Assembly: GCA_016938615.1 (NCBI GenBank)
Contig: JAFGUH010000023.1
Span: 1-64,000, forward strand
Length of the DNA stretch: 64,000 bases
Reading direction: 5' to 3'
From: Halothiobacillaceae bacterium
GTDB taxonomy: Bacteria; Pseudomonadota; Gammaproteobacteria; Halothiobacillales; Halothiobacillaceae
In this document: piece after piece, positions 1 to 10,893 of the stretch
How the letters are laid out: the number at the start of each line of letters is the position of its first letter
Position numbering within the stretch: the stretch's first letter is position 1
The notes under the pieces: model-generated
The model's database searches: none
The model's input: the letters and a program-made list of their open reading frames with translations, nothing else
Told to the model about the DNA's origin: nothing
Made by a program: the position numbers and the translations under genes

Positions 1-591
1 CATCGCGACGTAGACGCAGTAAACGCCCTTGCCCTTCTGGTTGATGATGGTGTCGATCGCGACAGCGGTCTTACCGGTCTGGCGGTCACCGATGATCAGC
101 TCACGCTGGCCGCGACCGATCGGGACCATCGAGTCGATGGCCTTGATGCCGGTCAGGATAGGCTCGTCGACGCTCTGACGCTCGATGACGCCCGGTGCGA
201 TCTTCTCGACCGGCGCGGTGAACTCGGTGTCGATCTCGCCGCGGCCGTCGATCGGCTGACCGAGGGTATTGACGACACGGCCCAGCAGCTCCTTGCCGAT
301 CGGCACTTCGAGGATGCGCTGCGTGCACTTGACCTGGTCGCCTTCGTTGAGGTGCTCGTAGTTGCCGAGCACCACGGCGCCGACCGAGTCGCGCTCGAGG
401 TTCATCGCCACGGCGAACGAACCGCCCGGCAACTCGAGCATCTCGCCGAGCATGGCTTCGCTCAGGCCGTGGATTTTGATGATGCCGTCACCCACCGAAA
501 CGATGGTGCCGACAGTTTGCGCTTCCGCGCCGGCATCGAAATTCTCGATGCGCTCTTTGATCAGACTGCTGATTTCAGACGGGTTGATCAT
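1..591 (-). CDS. atpA: F1Fo ATP synthase subunit alpha, N-terminal part (cut by window edge)
   Basis: Non-catalytic nucleotide-binding subunit of the F1 head. Only the first 197 residues lie in the window; the gene continues past the left edge. The start reads [18 protein letters not shown], the usual alpha N-terminus, behind a good AAGGAGAT ribosome site. The P-loop GDRQTGKT falls at residues 168-175, matching family spacing. It is the last visible gene of the atp operon, 11 bases after atpH. No frame disruption is seen. Identification is certain; completeness cannot be judged. Confidence 0.97.
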   Translation of the reverse strand, partial: MINPSEISSLIKERIENFDAGAEAQTVGTIVSVGDGIIKIHGLSEAMLGEMLELPGGSFAVAMNLERDSVGAVVLGNYEHLNEGDQVKCTQRILEVPIGKELLGRVVNTLGQPIDGRGEIDTEFTAPVEKIAPGVIERQSVDEPILTGIKAIDSMVPIGRGQRELIIGDRQTGKTAVAIDTIINQKGKGVYCVYVAM

Positions 592-602
592 GGAAGATCT
601 CC

Positions 603-1139
603 TTAGCGACTCATTTGTACGGCAAGATGCTCGAGCTCTCCGCGCATCGATCCGTCGATCACCAAGTCACCGGCGCGAATGACTGCGCCACCGATCAGGT
701 CTTCGTCGACGGTAGTTTCGAGCTCCACGGTGCGATCGAGTCGCTTGCCGAGCGCTGTTTTGATTTGATTCGACTGCTCGTCGGTCAGGGGCTTGGCCGA
801 GACGACGGAGGCCACGATGCGGCGCTCCGCATCGGCTCGCAGCGCCTCGAACCCCGAGGCGACTTCCGGCAGCAGGTCAAGGCGATCACGTTCGCCGAGC
901 AGGCGCACGAGGTTGAGCGCCTGCTGGTCGACGGCATCCTCGACCACCTTGACGAAACCGGCGAGCCGCTCGGAGCGCGACCGCTTTTCGTCGCCGAGAA
1001 ACGCGACCATGTCGGCGTTCTGCGCGACAGCGGACAAGCCGGCGAGCGCCTCGGACCAGTGCTTGGCCTGCGTCGAATCGGCGCAGAGGTCATGCACGGC
1101 CTTCGCGTACGAGTTCGCGACTGTGGTGTCTTCAGACAT
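603..1139 (-). CDS. atpH: F1Fo ATP synthase subunit delta
   Basis: Peripheral-stalk subunit that ties the top of F1 to the b subunits (OSCP homologue). At 178 residues it has the normal size. The N-terminal helical domain begins [10 protein letters not shown] and the C-terminal part holds the family pattern ending [22 protein letters not shown] very strong GGAGG site precedes the ATG. It sits between atpF (16-base gap) and atpA. Sequence conservation is low in this family, but length, C-terminal motif and operon position agree. Confidence 0.97.
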   Translation of the reverse strand: MSEDTTVANSYAKAVHDLCADSTQAKHWSEALAGLSAVAQNADMVAFLGDEKRSRSERLAGFVKVVEDAVDQQALNLVRLLGERDRLDLLPEVASGFEALRADAERRIVASVVSAKPLTDEQSNQIKTALGKRLDRTVELETTVDEDLIGGAVIRAGDLVIDGSMRGELEHLAVQMSR

Positions 1140-1155
1140 AGGGCCTCCGCTTGCC

Positions 1156-1626
1156 TTAGATCCGGGCGATCAGATCTGAGATCGCGGACTCGTGGTCCTT
1201 GTCCGTCACCTCGCGTTTGAGAATGCGCTCGGCGCCGGTCGCGGCCACATCGGCCACCTGGGCACGAAGCTCTTCCTTGGCGCGATTGACCTCGCGGTCG
1301 ATCTCGGCGTTGGCCTGGGCAACGATGCGCTCGGCCTCGGTCTTGGCGTTCTCGCGCGCTTCTTCCAGGATCTGGTTAGAGCGCGTGTTCGCCTGAGCGA
1401 TGATGTCGTTCGCCTTGTCCTTGGCCTCGCGCAGGAGTTCGGTCGAACGCTCCTGAGCGAGCTTGAGCTCGTGCTTGCCGCGCTCGGAAGCGGACAGGCC
1501 GTCTGCGATCTTCTTGCGACGCGCTTCCATCAAGGCGGAAAGCGGCGCCCACAGGTATTTGTTGACCAGCCAGATCATTGCCACGAAGGCGATCAGCTGG
1601 GCAACCAGTGTGATCGAAATACTCAC
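1156..1626 (-). CDS. atpF: F1Fo ATP synthase subunit b
   Basis: Membrane-anchored peripheral-stalk subunit. It has one N-terminal membrane helix (about residues 5-25, [20 protein letters not shown]) followed by a long charged, Ala/Glu/Arg-rich helix (about 30-140) that would dimerise as the stator. At 156 residues it is the standard length. Translation starts at GTG behind GGGGAC. Position between atpE and atpH is canonical. Confidence 0.97.
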   Translation of the reverse strand: MSISITLVAQLIAFVAMIWLVNKYLWAPLSALMEARRKKIADGLSASERGKHELKLAQERSTELLREAKDKANDIIAQANTRSNQILEEARENAKTEAERIVAQANAEIDREVNRAKEELRAQVADVAATGAERILKREVTDKDHESAISDLIARI

Positions 1627-1723
1627 AATGTCCCCTCGCGTATCTACGGATTGGGTTTCCGGTCAGCACGACGCGGCAGGACGACCCGCCGCGCCAGTCG
1701 GACCATGGTCACGAAGACGCGAT

Positions 1724-2011
1724 TTAGAGGGCGCCGATCGCGCTGGTCAGGGCGCCGACGAACGGGTTCGCGAACAGGAACCACATCGCGAACGCGAGGA
1801 TGATGAACGGGAAGGACTCCATCAGGCCGGCGAAGATGAACATGTTGGTCATCAGTTGCGGACGCATCTCCGGCTGGCGCGCGATGCCCTCGAGGGTCTT
1901 GGAACAGATCAGGCCCCAACCGATGGCCGAACCCAGGCCGGCAGCGGCGAGGATGACGCCAACGCCAACAGCGGTGTAGGCATAGATGGTAGCGAGCATA
2001 TCGGGGGTCAT
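1724..2011 (-). CDS. atpE: F1Fo ATP synthase subunit c (ring proteolipid)
   Basis: Forms the rotating c-ring in the inner membrane. Two membrane helices (about 10-32 and 53-80) are joined by the polar loop ARQPE. The ion-carrying carboxylate is Glu in GLMESFPF of helix 2. In helix 1 the position that holds Gln in sodium-binding rings (GVGQG in Ilyobacter) is Trp here (AIGWG), which argues for proton rather than sodium coupling. At 95 residues it is slightly longer than E. coli c (79). An AGGAGAAG site precedes the ATG. Confidence 0.97.
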   Translation of the reverse strand: MTPDMLATIYAYTAVGVGVILAAAGLGSAIGWGLICSKTLEGIARQPEMRPQLMTNMFIFAGLMESFPFIILAFAMWFLFANPFVGALTSAIGAL

Positions 2012-2079
2012 GGCTTCTTCTCCTAATCAGAAAAACAAAGGGTCAAAGGAAACTGGGTCGAAAAACCGGGGTCGGTGTC

Positions 2080-3327
<1,248 letters not shown>

Positions 3328-3331
<4 letters not shown>

Positions 3332-3618
3332 GGGCGATCCGAATCCCGCGGTTCGTCGTCGCGTCCCATCGCCAGCAGCGAACGGCGGGCGTTACGCATC
3401 CCGCCGACAAAACCCAGCGCCCCGACGACCAGCATGAAGATGGGCGCGGTGTCCAGCCAGGCGTCGAGGCCGAAACCAATGACCAACCCGGCGATCACGC
3501 TAGAGGCAAACATGTTGCCCGCACCAACCTGCAGCAGCCCCCTGACACGCGACTGCCAGTAGCCACCGCCGGTCTTGCGCCGGTCGGCCGGATCGGGCGT
3601 GTTGTGCGGATCGGTCAT
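3328..3618 (-). CDS. atpZ: AtpZ/AtpI-type ATP synthase accessory protein
   Basis: First gene of the atp operon, 96 residues from the chosen ATG. A polar N-terminus rich in Asp/Pro/Arg is followed by two membrane helices (about 37-57 and 61-80) with the motif GLVIGFGLDAWLDTAPIFMLVVG, typical of AtpZ (related to gene Q of bacterial atp operons). AtpZ/AtpI pairs are linked to magnesium/calcium transport and c-ring assembly. A GTG 39 bases upstream (3657) would lengthen the protein; the ATG fits the family better. It overlaps atpI by 4 bases. Confidence 0.85.
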
Positions 3619-3787
3619 GTCGGGGCCCAAAAATTGGTGGCCAGTGTAGCGAGTCACTTGGCGCGCGACAAGCGAATACGGCTTGCCTCACTAAGGAAAT
3701 CGGGCAGGTGGCGGGTCGCCCTCGGGCCTGGAAAGCCATTCGTTCCTGTGCCCGTGCTCGGCACCGCCGGGGGTCGCCTGCGTCTCC

Positions 3788-4669
3788 CTAGTCAACCGCC
3801 GGACGATCCGATTCGCGTGATCCGACCAGGCGGTCGATCAGCCCGTCGAGCTGATCCAGGCTGTCGAAGGTCAGTGTGACGCGTCCCTTGCCACGACGAT
3901 TGGCATGGATGGCGACGGGCGTGCCCAGCGCTTCGCCCAGGCGGCGCTCCAGGGCACGGGTATCGGGGTCGTCGTCGATTGCCCCCCGGGTTGCGGGCTG
4001 CCGAAGATACCGGGTGACCATGGACTCGACCTGGCGCACCGTCAACGTCCGCGAGACCACCTTCTCGGCAATGCCGGCTTGTTCCTTTTTCGGCAGTGCG
4101 GCGAGGCTGCGAGCGTGGCCGGCCTCGATGCGGCGCTCTCGCAGGAGTTTCTGGACCGGCGCGGCCAAATCGAGCAGCCGCAGCGCATTGCTCACCGCCG
4201 GGCGCGACACGCCCAGCACGTCGGCGACCTGCTGATGGGTGAGCTCGAACTCCTTGATCAGGCGTTGCATGGCCTGGGCCTGCTCGATCGCGTCAAGGTC
4301 TTCACGCTGGAGGTTCTCGATCAGGGCCATCGCCGCGGCCTGATCGTCGTCGATCTCGCGGATGACCGCCGGGATGTGATCGAGACCGGCCTGCTGGGCG
4401 GCCCGCCAGCGACGTTCGCCGGCAATCAGCTCGTATTCGCCCGAGCGGCGGCGCACCACCACGGGCTGGATCACGCCCTGGGCGCGGATCGAGTCGGCCA
4501 GTTCGGCCAAGGCGGTTTCGTCGAACCGCTTGCGCGGCTGGAAGGGGTTGGGGTTGATCAGGTCGACGGCCAGCTCGCGCAGCTGCGCGCCGGCCTGCTG
4601 CTCGGGGCGATCAGCCGTTCCCAGCAGGGCGTCGAGTCCGCGACCGAGTCCCTTTCGTTTCGTGCTCAT
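3788..4669 (-). CDS. parB: Chromosome-partitioning protein ParB
   Basis: 293-residue CTP-dependent DNA clamp that loads at parS sites near the origin. The N-terminus KRKGLGRGLDALLG is the ParA-interacting tail. The ParB/Srx CTPase motif ELIAGERRWRAA lies near residue 80 and the helix-turn-helix (THQQVADVLGVSRPAVSNALRLL) near 145-170; a C-terminal dimer domain follows. It lies 24 bases after parA. Two parS-like palindromes occur elsewhere in the window (43555 and 52695). Confidence 0.97.
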   Translation of the reverse strand: MSTKRKGLGRGLDALLGTADRPEQQAGAQLRELAVDLINPNPFQPRKRFDETALAELADSIRAQGVIQPVVVRRRSGEYELIAGERRWRAAQQAGLDHIPAVIREIDDDQAAAMALIENLQREDLDAIEQAQAMQRLIKEFELTHQQVADVLGVSRPAVSNALRLLDLAAPVQKLLRERRIEAGHARSLAALPKKEQAGIAEKVVSRTLTVRQVESMVTRYLRQPATRGAIDDDPDTRALERRLGEALGTPVAIHANRRGKGRVTLTFDSLDQLDGLIDRLVGSRESDRPAVD

Positions 4670-4693
4670 CGTCTACCCCTGTCTTCCACTCGA

Positions 4694-5536
4694 TCAACCG
4701 CGCTCGGCCCGGCCACCCGGGTGACCATTGCCCTCGTCGCGGAGGGCCGCCGGCCGGCCGAGCTTGCCACGCTTGCGCGCCCGTTTGACCAGCTCGCGCG
4801 CCACGTCGGCGTGCGCCTCCGCCCCGGTGGAGCTCTTGTCGTAGAACATGGCCGGCAGGCCGTGACTGGGCGCCTCGGCCAGTCGGACGTTGCGCGGCAC
4901 CAGGGCATCGAAGACCCGATCGCCGAAGTGGTGGCGCAACTGGGCGCTAACGTCCTGGGCCAACCGGTTGCGGGCATCATACAAGGTGCGCAACACCCCG
5001 GCGATCCCGAGGTCGGGATTGAGTGCGACACGCACCTGCTCGATGGTGTCCAGCAGCGCGGACAACCCCTCCAGGGCGAAATACTCGCACTGGACCGGGA
5101 TCAGGATGTCGTCGGCGGCGACCAGGCTGTTGATTGTCAGTGTGTTGAGCGCCGGCGGGCAGTCGATCAGGACGAAGTCGTAGTCGTCGACCAGCGGCGC
5201 CAGCGCCTGGCGGAGCTTGGTCTCCCGACCGATGCGGGTGACCAGCTGGAACTCCGACCCGGCCAGGTCGATGGTCGCCGGCAACAGGTCGAAGCCGCCG
5301 GGATCGGTGGGCAAGAGCGCCTGTTTGGCGGGAATCTCGTCGAGCAGCACCTGGCCGATGTGCCGCTCGATCGAGTGTTTCTGGTACCCCGAGCTGACGG
5401 TGGCGTTGCCCTGCGGGTCCATGTCGACCAGTAACACGCGTCGGCCGAAGGCCTGCAGCGCGGCGGCGAGGTTCACCGCGGTGGTGGTCTTGCCGACGCC
5501 ACCCTTCTGGTTGGTGACTGCGATCACCCAGCTCAT
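4694..5536 (-). CDS. parA: Chromosome-partitioning ATPase ParA (Soj)
   Basis: 280-residue deviant-Walker ATPase that moves ParB-parS complexes over the nucleoid. The deviant Walker A (NQKGGVGKTTTAVNLAA) is at residues 9-25, Walker A' (LLVDMDPQGN) near 35-45, and Walker B (DFVLIDCPP) near 118-126. Its start overlaps the rsmG stop as ATGA and parB follows, the standard rsmG-parA-parB chromosomal arrangement. Confidence 0.97.
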   Translation of the reverse strand: MSWVIAVTNQKGGVGKTTTAVNLAAALQAFGRRVLLVDMDPQGNATVSSGYQKHSIERHIGQVLLDEIPAKQALLPTDPGGFDLLPATIDLAGSEFQLVTRIGRETKLRQALAPLVDDYDFVLIDCPPALNTLTINSLVAADDILIPVQCEYFALEGLSALLDTIEQVRVALNPDLGIAGVLRTLYDARNRLAQDVSAQLRHHFGDRVFDALVPRNVRLAEAPSHGLPAMFYDKSSTGAEAHADVARELVKRARKRGKLGRPAALRDEGNGHPGGRAERG

Positions 5537-6198
5537 GCGGGCCCCGCCCGCTCCACGACCAGCAGGTGGCGTTCGGCGTCCAGATCGGGGACGTCCAGCG
5601 CGTGCCGGCGGGAAACGACGAAACCTTCTGGCAATGCAGCGATCTCGTCATCGTTCAGCCGCCCCTTCATCGCGTACATCCGTCCGCCATCGGCCAGGAG
5701 CGGGGCGCCGAGTCGGACGAAATCGGCCAGCGAGGCGAAGGCGCGCGAGATAAGGCAATCGAAACGGGCGACCGGGTCGAGCTGCTCGACGCGTTCGCGG
5801 CAGACGCTCACGTTCGCCAGGCGCAACTCGCGCCGCGCGGTGGCGGCGAAACGCGTCATCTTGAGATTGGAGTCGACCAAGGTGACCTCACTGTCGGGGC
5901 GACAAACCCCGAGGATCATACCCGGTATGCCCGGACCACTGCCAATGTCCAACAGGCGTTGGCAGGCCGGCAGGTGCGGCAAGACCGCGAGCGAGTCGAG
6001 CAGGTGGCGGGTGACCATCGCCTCGGGGTCACGTACCGCCGTGAGGTTGTAGGCACGATTCCAGCGTGTCAGCAGGTCGAGGTAGTCGATCAGGCGCGCG
6101 CCTGCGTCCGAATCGAGCGACAGCCCAAGCCGCGTCACGCCGTCGAACAGTTGCCGTTCGAGTCGGTCGCGTCGCTCGCCGGGTCGCGCCGCGGGCAT
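5533..6198 (-). CDS. rsmG: 16S rRNA (guanine527-N7)-methyltransferase RsmG (GidB)
   Basis: SAM-dependent enzyme that makes m7G527 in 16S rRNA. The SAM-binding motif LLDIGSGPGIPG, VTLVDSNLKM and the family stretch FDCLISRAFASLADFV are present. The ATG at 6198 gives 221 residues, close to the usual length, and lies 4 bases after the mnmG stop. An in-frame TTG at 6219 would overlap mnmG by 17 bases. The 3' end overlaps parA by 4 bases. Confidence 0.95.
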   Translation of the reverse strand: MPAARPGERRDRLERQLFDGVTRLGLSLDSDAGARLIDYLDLLTRWNRAYNLTAVRDPEAMVTRHLLDSLAVLPHLPACQRLLDIGSGPGIPGMILGVCRPDSEVTLVDSNLKMTRFAATARRELRLANVSVCRERVEQLDPVARFDCLISRAFASLADFVRLGAPLLADGGRMYAMKGRLNDDEIAALPEGFVVSRRHALDVPDLDAERHLLVVERAGPA

Positions 6199-6202
6199 GC
6201 GC

Positions 6203-8083
6203 TCAGGCCGAGCGGGCAAGCTGGCCGCGGCGCTTGAGGTGCACCAGCAGCAGGGACACCGCGGCCGGGGTCACGCCGGGAATGCGACCGGCCTGACCGA
6301 CCGTGGCCGGACGCTGGGCGGAGAGCTTGTCACGCACCTCGTTGGACAGCCCCGAGATCTCGGCGTAATCGATATCCGACGGAATCGCCTGTTCTTCCTG
6401 CTTGACCGAGCGGGCGACTTCATCGCGTTGCCGGTCGATGTAGCCCGCGTACTTGGCCTCGATCTCGAGCTGTTCGATCACCGCCGGGGCCGGCATGACT
6501 TCGGGCGCCAACTCGTCGACCGCGATGATCTTCGCGTAGTCCAGCTCGGGGCGACGCAGCAGATCGAGCGCGGTGACGTTGCGCGACACAGAGCCCTCGA
6601 GCTTGTCGGCCGCCGGGTGACCCGGGTGGACCCAGATGTCCTTGAGCCGCCCGCGCTCGGCCTCGATCGCCTCCATCTTCTCGTTGAAGGCGCGCCAGCG
6701 GCACTCGTCGACCAGACCGAGCTCGCGGCCAATCGAGGTGAGGCGCTGGTCGGCGTTGTCCTCGCGCAGCATCAGGCGGTATTCCGCCCGGCTGGTGAAC
6801 ATGCGGTAGGGCTCGAGCGTGCCCTGGGTAGTGAGATCGTCCACCAGCACCCCGAGATACGCCTGGTCGCGGCGCAGGGTGAGCGGATCGCGGTCGAGCA
6901 CGCGCGCCGCGGCGTTCGCACCGGCCATCAGCCCCTGCGCGGCGGCCTCCTCGTAGCCGGTGGTGCCGTTGATCTGCCCGGCGAAGAACAGGCCCTCGAT
7001 GCCACGGGTCTCGAGCGTGGGCTTCAAGCCGCGTGGGTCGAAGAAGTCATACTCGATCGCGTAGCCCGGGCGCGTGATGTGCGCGTTCTCGAAGCCGCGG
7101 ATCGAGCGCACCAGCTCGATCTGCACGTCGAACGGCAGGCTGGTGGAGATGCCGTTGGGATAGACCTCGTGGGTATCCAGACCCTCCGGCTCGACGAAGA
7201 TCTGGTGCGAATTCTTGTCGGCGAAGCGGTGGATCTTGTCCTCGATCGACGGGCAGTAGCGCGGACCGATGCCCTCGATATTGCCGGTGAACATCGGCGA
7301 GCGATCAAGTCCGCCACGGATGATCTCGTGGGTGCGCTCGTTGGTGTGCGTGATGAAGCAATCGACCTGGCGCGGGTGCTCCTCGGGTGAGCCGAGAAAG
7401 GAGAACACCGGCGTGGGCGTGTCGCCCGGCTGGGCCTGCATCACGGAAAAGTCCAGGCTGCGTCCGTCGAGGCGCGGCGGGGTGCCGGTCTTCAGCCGCG
7501 CCACGCCCAGGTCGAGCGAGCGCAGCGTGTCGGCCAACCTCGATGCCGCGGGATCGCCGGCGCGGCCGCCCTCCGAGCGCTCCAGCCCGACGTGGATCTG
7601 CCCGGCGAGGAAGGTGCCGGCGGTCAGCACGACCGACTCGCCATAGAACTCGATACCGCCGGCGGTACGCACGCCTACAACCCGTTCGCCGTCGAGGATC
7701 AGGTCGTCGACGGCCTGCTGGAACAGGGTCAGATGGGGCTGGTTCTCCAGCATGTGGCGCACCGCGGCCTTGTAGCGCACGCGGTCGGCCTGGGCGCGGG
7801 TGGCTCGCACCGCCGGGCCCTTGCGGGCGTTGAGGATACGGAACTGGATGCCGCCGCGATCGGCAGCGTGCGCCATCGCCCCACCCAGCGCATCGATCTC
7901 CTTGACCAGATGCCCCTTGCCGATCCCGCCGATGGCCGGGTTGCAGCTCATCTGGCCGAGGGTCTCGATGTTGTGGGTGACCAGCAGGGTTTCCACGCCC
8001 ATGCGCGCGGAGGCCAGTGCCGCCTCGGTGCCGGCATGGCCGCCGCCGATGACGATCACGGGGAATCGATCTGGATAACGCAT
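6203..8083 (-). CDS. mnmG: tRNA uridine-5-carboxymethylaminomethyl modification enzyme MnmG (GidA)
   Basis: FAD enzyme that with MnmE builds cmnm5U34 on tRNAs. At 626 residues it is full length. The dinucleotide motif [12 protein letters not shown] is at the N-terminus, then [36 protein letters not shown] and the FAD motif [22 protein letters not shown]. The C-terminal MnmE-binding helical domain is complete. It leads the mnmG-rsmG-parA-parB cluster; its partner mnmE is at 42175-43521. Confidence 0.98.
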   Translation of the reverse strand: MRYPDRFPVIVIGGGHAGTEAALASARMGVETLLVTHNIETLGQMSCNPAIGGIGKGHLVKEIDALGGAMAHAADRGGIQFRILNARKGPAVRATRAQADRVRYKAAVRHMLENQPHLTLFQQAVDDLILDGERVVGVRTAGGIEFYGESVVLTAGTFLAGQIHVGLERSEGGRAGDPAASRLADTLRSLDLGVARLKTGTPPRLDGRSLDFSVMQAQPGDTPTPVFSFLGSPEEHPRQVDCFITHTNERTHEIIRGGLDRSPMFTGNIEGIGPRYCPSIEDKIHRFADKNSHQIFVEPEGLDTHEVYPNGISTSLPFDVQIELVRSIRGFENAHITRPGYAIEYDFFDPRGLKPTLETRGIEGLFFAGQINGTTGYEEAAAQGLMAGANAAARVLDRDPLTLRRDQAYLGVLVDDLTTQGTLEPYRMFTSRAEYRLMLREDNADQRLTSIGRELGLVDECRWRAFNEKMEAIEAERGRLKDIWVHPGHPAADKLEGSVSRNVTALDLLRRPELDYAKIIAVDELAPEVMPAPAVIEQLEIEAKYAGYIDRQRDEVARSVKQEEQAIPSDIDYAEISGLSNEVRDKLSAQRPATVGQAGRIPGVTPAAVSLLLVHLKRRGQLARSA

Positions 8084-8168
8084 GGGAACCTCCTGCCGAC
8101 AGTACAGCTGACCACCCCGGCTCGAACGGGCGCGGCAGTATAACGGAAACCGCTGTCAAATCCAGCAG

Positions 8169-9665
8169 TTATCGCTCCCGGTCACGCACAGCGCTGACCC
8201 CGGGATCGCCTCGGTCGAAGGCGCGGCGCAACCGCTTGACGCCCCCGCGATAAGCAAGCGCATCCAGGCCGGCCCGCCGCATGCGCTCGGCCAGCAGCGG
8301 GGCGTTCGCCCCGCGCAGGCAGTAGAGCAGATAGGAGCGATCCGTCGGTAACGAGTCGATGCGGCGCGCCAGTTCGTCTGGCGGGACGTTGACCGCCCCG
8401 GGCAGATGCCAGTCGCGAAATCGCCGCGGCGGCTGACAGTCGATCACCTCGGCATCTGCCGCGATGGTCTCGGTGAGAACGGCCGGCTCGGTCAGCTCGT
8501 CCTCGGTCAGTCCGACCAGATCGATCTCGCGGGCCTCGGCCACCGCCCGCTCGAGCAGGGCGGCATCCAGCTTTTCCTCCTCGCGATCGATCCGCGCGCG
8601 CCGGCTGGCCACCAACGGCTTGCTCAGCGACAGGGCACAGAATTCCGGCACGCCCTCACAGAGCTCGTAGGTGCCGATCCGCCGGGCGAGCGTCATGATC
8701 TCGCTCTTGTCGAAGCCGATCAGGGGCCGCAGCACCGGCAGCTTGGCAACTGCATCGATACTGTTGAGGTTAGAGAGCGTCTGCGAGGAAACCTGCGAGA
8801 GCGCCTCGCCCGTGACCAACGCCTGTGCGCCGATCCGTCGCGCGATGCCCTCGCCGGCCCGGTACATCAGCCGCTTCAACACCACCTGCCAGACCTCGCC
8901 GGGCAGGCGGGCCCGCATGTCGGCGACCACCGGCAGGAAGTCGACCACGTACAGCCGTGGGCGGTCGCCGTACGCCCAGTCGCGAGTGAGGCGATGGGCG
9001 ATACGGGCGACCATGTGCTCATGCGTCACCCCGCCAAGATTGCAAAAGACGTAGTCGTTACCCACGCCGCGACGCATGGTGTACCAGGCGGCCACGGCCG
9101 AATCGAAGCCGCCGGACATCAGCGTCACCGCCCGGTCCTGCACGCCCAGCGGCACGCCGCCCGGTCCGGGACAACGTCGGGTGAACAGCCAGGCGCCGTC
9201 CTGGATCAGGTCGACCTCCACCCGCACATCCGGCCTGTCGAGATTGACCGTACCGAAGGCATTGAGTGCCGCACCCACTTGCCGTTCGACCGCACGCGTC
9301 GACAACCGCGCGCCGCCGTGGCGCTTGCAGCGCACCGCGTAGGTTCGGCCGCCGACAAGGCCAGCAAAACGGCGACGGGCCGCCTCGCACAACGCCTCTA
9401 TGCGAGGCTCGACCACGCCGTCGACCGGCGAGTAGGACGCCACGCCAAAAACCTGCCCGATCCGTTCGCCGGCATGCTCGACCGCGGGCGTGCTCACCAG
9501 CAATCGTCCCTGGTCGACACGGATCTCGTGCGGGAGGCCGACCAGGGCGGCATGCAGGTTGTTGATCAGGGCATTGCGAAAACGGCGACGCGTGTGCCAG
9601 GACTTGAGTTGCAACTCCGGGGCAGGCCGGACGATGATCGACTCGGGTGCGGTGAGTTCGGACAT
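8169..9665 (-). CDS. thiI: tRNA 4-thiouridine synthase ThiI with rhodanese domain
   Basis: Sulfurtransferase that makes s4U8 in tRNA and, in enterics, supplies sulfur for thiazole synthesis. At 498 residues it has the long form: N-terminal ferredoxin-like and THUMP domains (about 1-170), the PP-loop SGGFDSAVAAW (about 184-194), the conserved Cys of VPEFCALS, and a C-terminal rhodanese domain with active-site loop YCLRGAN. The rhodanese Cys carries the persulfide in the E. coli enzyme. It lies 78 bases after speE on the same strand. Confidence 0.95.
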   Translation of the reverse strand: MSELTAPESIIVRPAPELQLKSWHTRRRFRNALINNLHAALVGLPHEIRVDQGRLLVSTPAVEHAGERIGQVFGVASYSPVDGVVEPRIEALCEAARRRFAGLVGGRTYAVRCKRHGGARLSTRAVERQVGAALNAFGTVNLDRPDVRVEVDLIQDGAWLFTRRCPGPGGVPLGVQDRAVTLMSGGFDSAVAAWYTMRRGVGNDYVFCNLGGVTHEHMVARIAHRLTRDWAYGDRPRLYVVDFLPVVADMRARLPGEVWQVVLKRLMYRAGEGIARRIGAQALVTGEALSQVSSQTLSNLNSIDAVAKLPVLRPLIGFDKSEIMTLARRIGTYELCEGVPEFCALSLSKPLVASRRARIDREEEKLDAALLERAVAEAREIDLVGLTEDELTEPAVLTETIAADAEVIDCQPPRRFRDWHLPGAVNVPPDELARRIDSLPTDRSYLLYCLRGANAPLLAERMRRAGLDALAYRGGVKRLRRAFDRGDPGVSAVRDRER

Positions 9666-9743
9666 GCGCGCGTTGTTCAGAAAAACGTGGATTAACGTCG
9701 ATTAAGGGGCACCGGGCGTCGACGAAGAGGGGGCCACGGGCGA

Positions 9744-10595
9744 TCAGATCTCGCCCAGCGCTTCCTGCATGAACGGCGGCGTGGCCAAGAGGCCGCGGTG
9801 CAGGGCGGTGCTGTAATACCGCGTGGCGACGTCGTCGGCAAGAGGGCGGATCTCGTCGAGCGAACCGGTCTTCCGGGCGAGCGTGCCGGTGATCGAGCCG
9901 CCCGGATAGACCGGCTGCGGGAAGAGTAACGAACGGCGCTCGGCGAATCCCGCCGCGGCCATCGCCCGGTGGTAATCCAGCATCAACGGCAGGTGGTAGA
10001 ACGGCGACTCGCTCTGGCCGACCATGAGGCCGTCCTCGCGCAACACACGGTGGCAGTCGGCCAGAAACCCGGGGCCGAACAGCCCAGTGCCCGGCCCGAT
10101 GGGATCGGTCGAGTCGACGATGATCACGTCGACGCTCGCGCCCGGGGCGTCCTTCATCCAGGCCACGCCATCCTCGAAGCGAAGCGAGGCACGCGGGTCG
10201 TCGTTGCGGGCCGTCAGCTCCGGGAAAAAGCGCTCGGACGCCCTGGTAACGGCCTCGTCGATATCGATCTGAACGACCGATTCGACCTCGCGGTGCTTGA
10301 GTACCTCGCTCAACGTGCCGCAATCCCCGCCGCCGATGATCACCACCCGACGGGGAGCCGGATGGGTCTGTAACGCCGGGTGCGCCATCATCTCGTGGTA
10401 CAGGTAGTTCTCCAGCGAGGAGAGCATCATTACCCCGTCGAGCCGCATCAGGTTGCCCCAGTGCTCGGTGCGCCAGACCTCCAGGTGCTGATAGGGCGTC
10501 TGCTCGTCGAGCAGTTTCTCTGTGGCGCGAATGCCGAAGCGCGCGCCCATTTCCTCGACCGTCTCGTCAACCCACTCGCCATGCATGCCGGACAT
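9744..10595 (-). CDS. speE: Polyamine aminopropyltransferase (spermidine synthase)
   Basis: 283-residue enzyme that transfers aminopropyl from decarboxylated SAM to putrescine. Visible motifs are the substrate loop RLDGVMMLSSLENYLYHEMMAHPAL, the nucleotide-binding VVIIGGGDCGTLSEVLKH, VQIDIDEAV, and the gate/catalytic stretch VIIVDSTDPIGPG with the active Asp. A clear AAGGAGA site lies ahead of the ATG. It leads into thiI on the same strand. No speD is in the window. Confidence 0.95.
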   Translation of the reverse strand: MSGMHGEWVDETVEEMGARFGIRATEKLLDEQTPYQHLEVWRTEHWGNLMRLDGVMMLSSLENYLYHEMMAHPALQTHPAPRRVVIIGGGDCGTLSEVLKHREVESVVQIDIDEAVTRASERFFPELTARNDDPRASLRFEDGVAWMKDAPGASVDVIIVDSTDPIGPGTGLFGPGFLADCHRVLREDGLMVGQSESPFYHLPLMLDYHRAMAAAGFAERRSLLFPQPVYPGGSITGTLARKTGSLDEIRPLADDVATRYYSTALHRGLLATPPFMQEALGEI

Positions 10596-10625
10596 GATCG
10601 TCTCCTTATCCGCAGATCAACCCGG

Positions 10626-10669
10626 GGATCGAACCTGGGCCCGCCTAGGATCAAACCTGGGCCCGCCTA
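10626..10669. repeat. Two tandem copies of a 22-bp unit
   Basis: Positions 10626-10647 and 10648-10669 are head-to-tail copies differing at one base (GGATCGAACC versus GGATCAAACC at their starts, both continuing TGGGCCCGCCTA). A third weaker partial match (GATCAACCCGG) lies just before. The array is 31 bases upstream of the speE start, so it sits in the speE promoter/leader region. Function unknown. Confidence 0.8.
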
Positions 10670-10893
10670 GCCCATCCCGGGTCATCGGGCCGGTGGCAAA
10701 TGTGACAGAATACCAGCCGCCCGCCTTCCCGTGACCCGTGGCATTCCCGCCCGTGCCGTCGGCGAAACGGGCGGACGAACGGCAGGCGGCGCCCGGCACG
10801 TCTATCTCGCCGGCACGCCAACCCGGGATCGGAACGATCCCGCACGATCGCTACACGACACCACACAACCAGCATGGATACAGACCAAACCCT

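Noticed and set aside
10626-10700. GGTTCGATCC on the minus strand resembles a tRNA T-loop
   Set aside because: The T-stem does not pair and there is no D-arm, anticodon arm or acceptor stem; it is just part of the 22-bp repeat.
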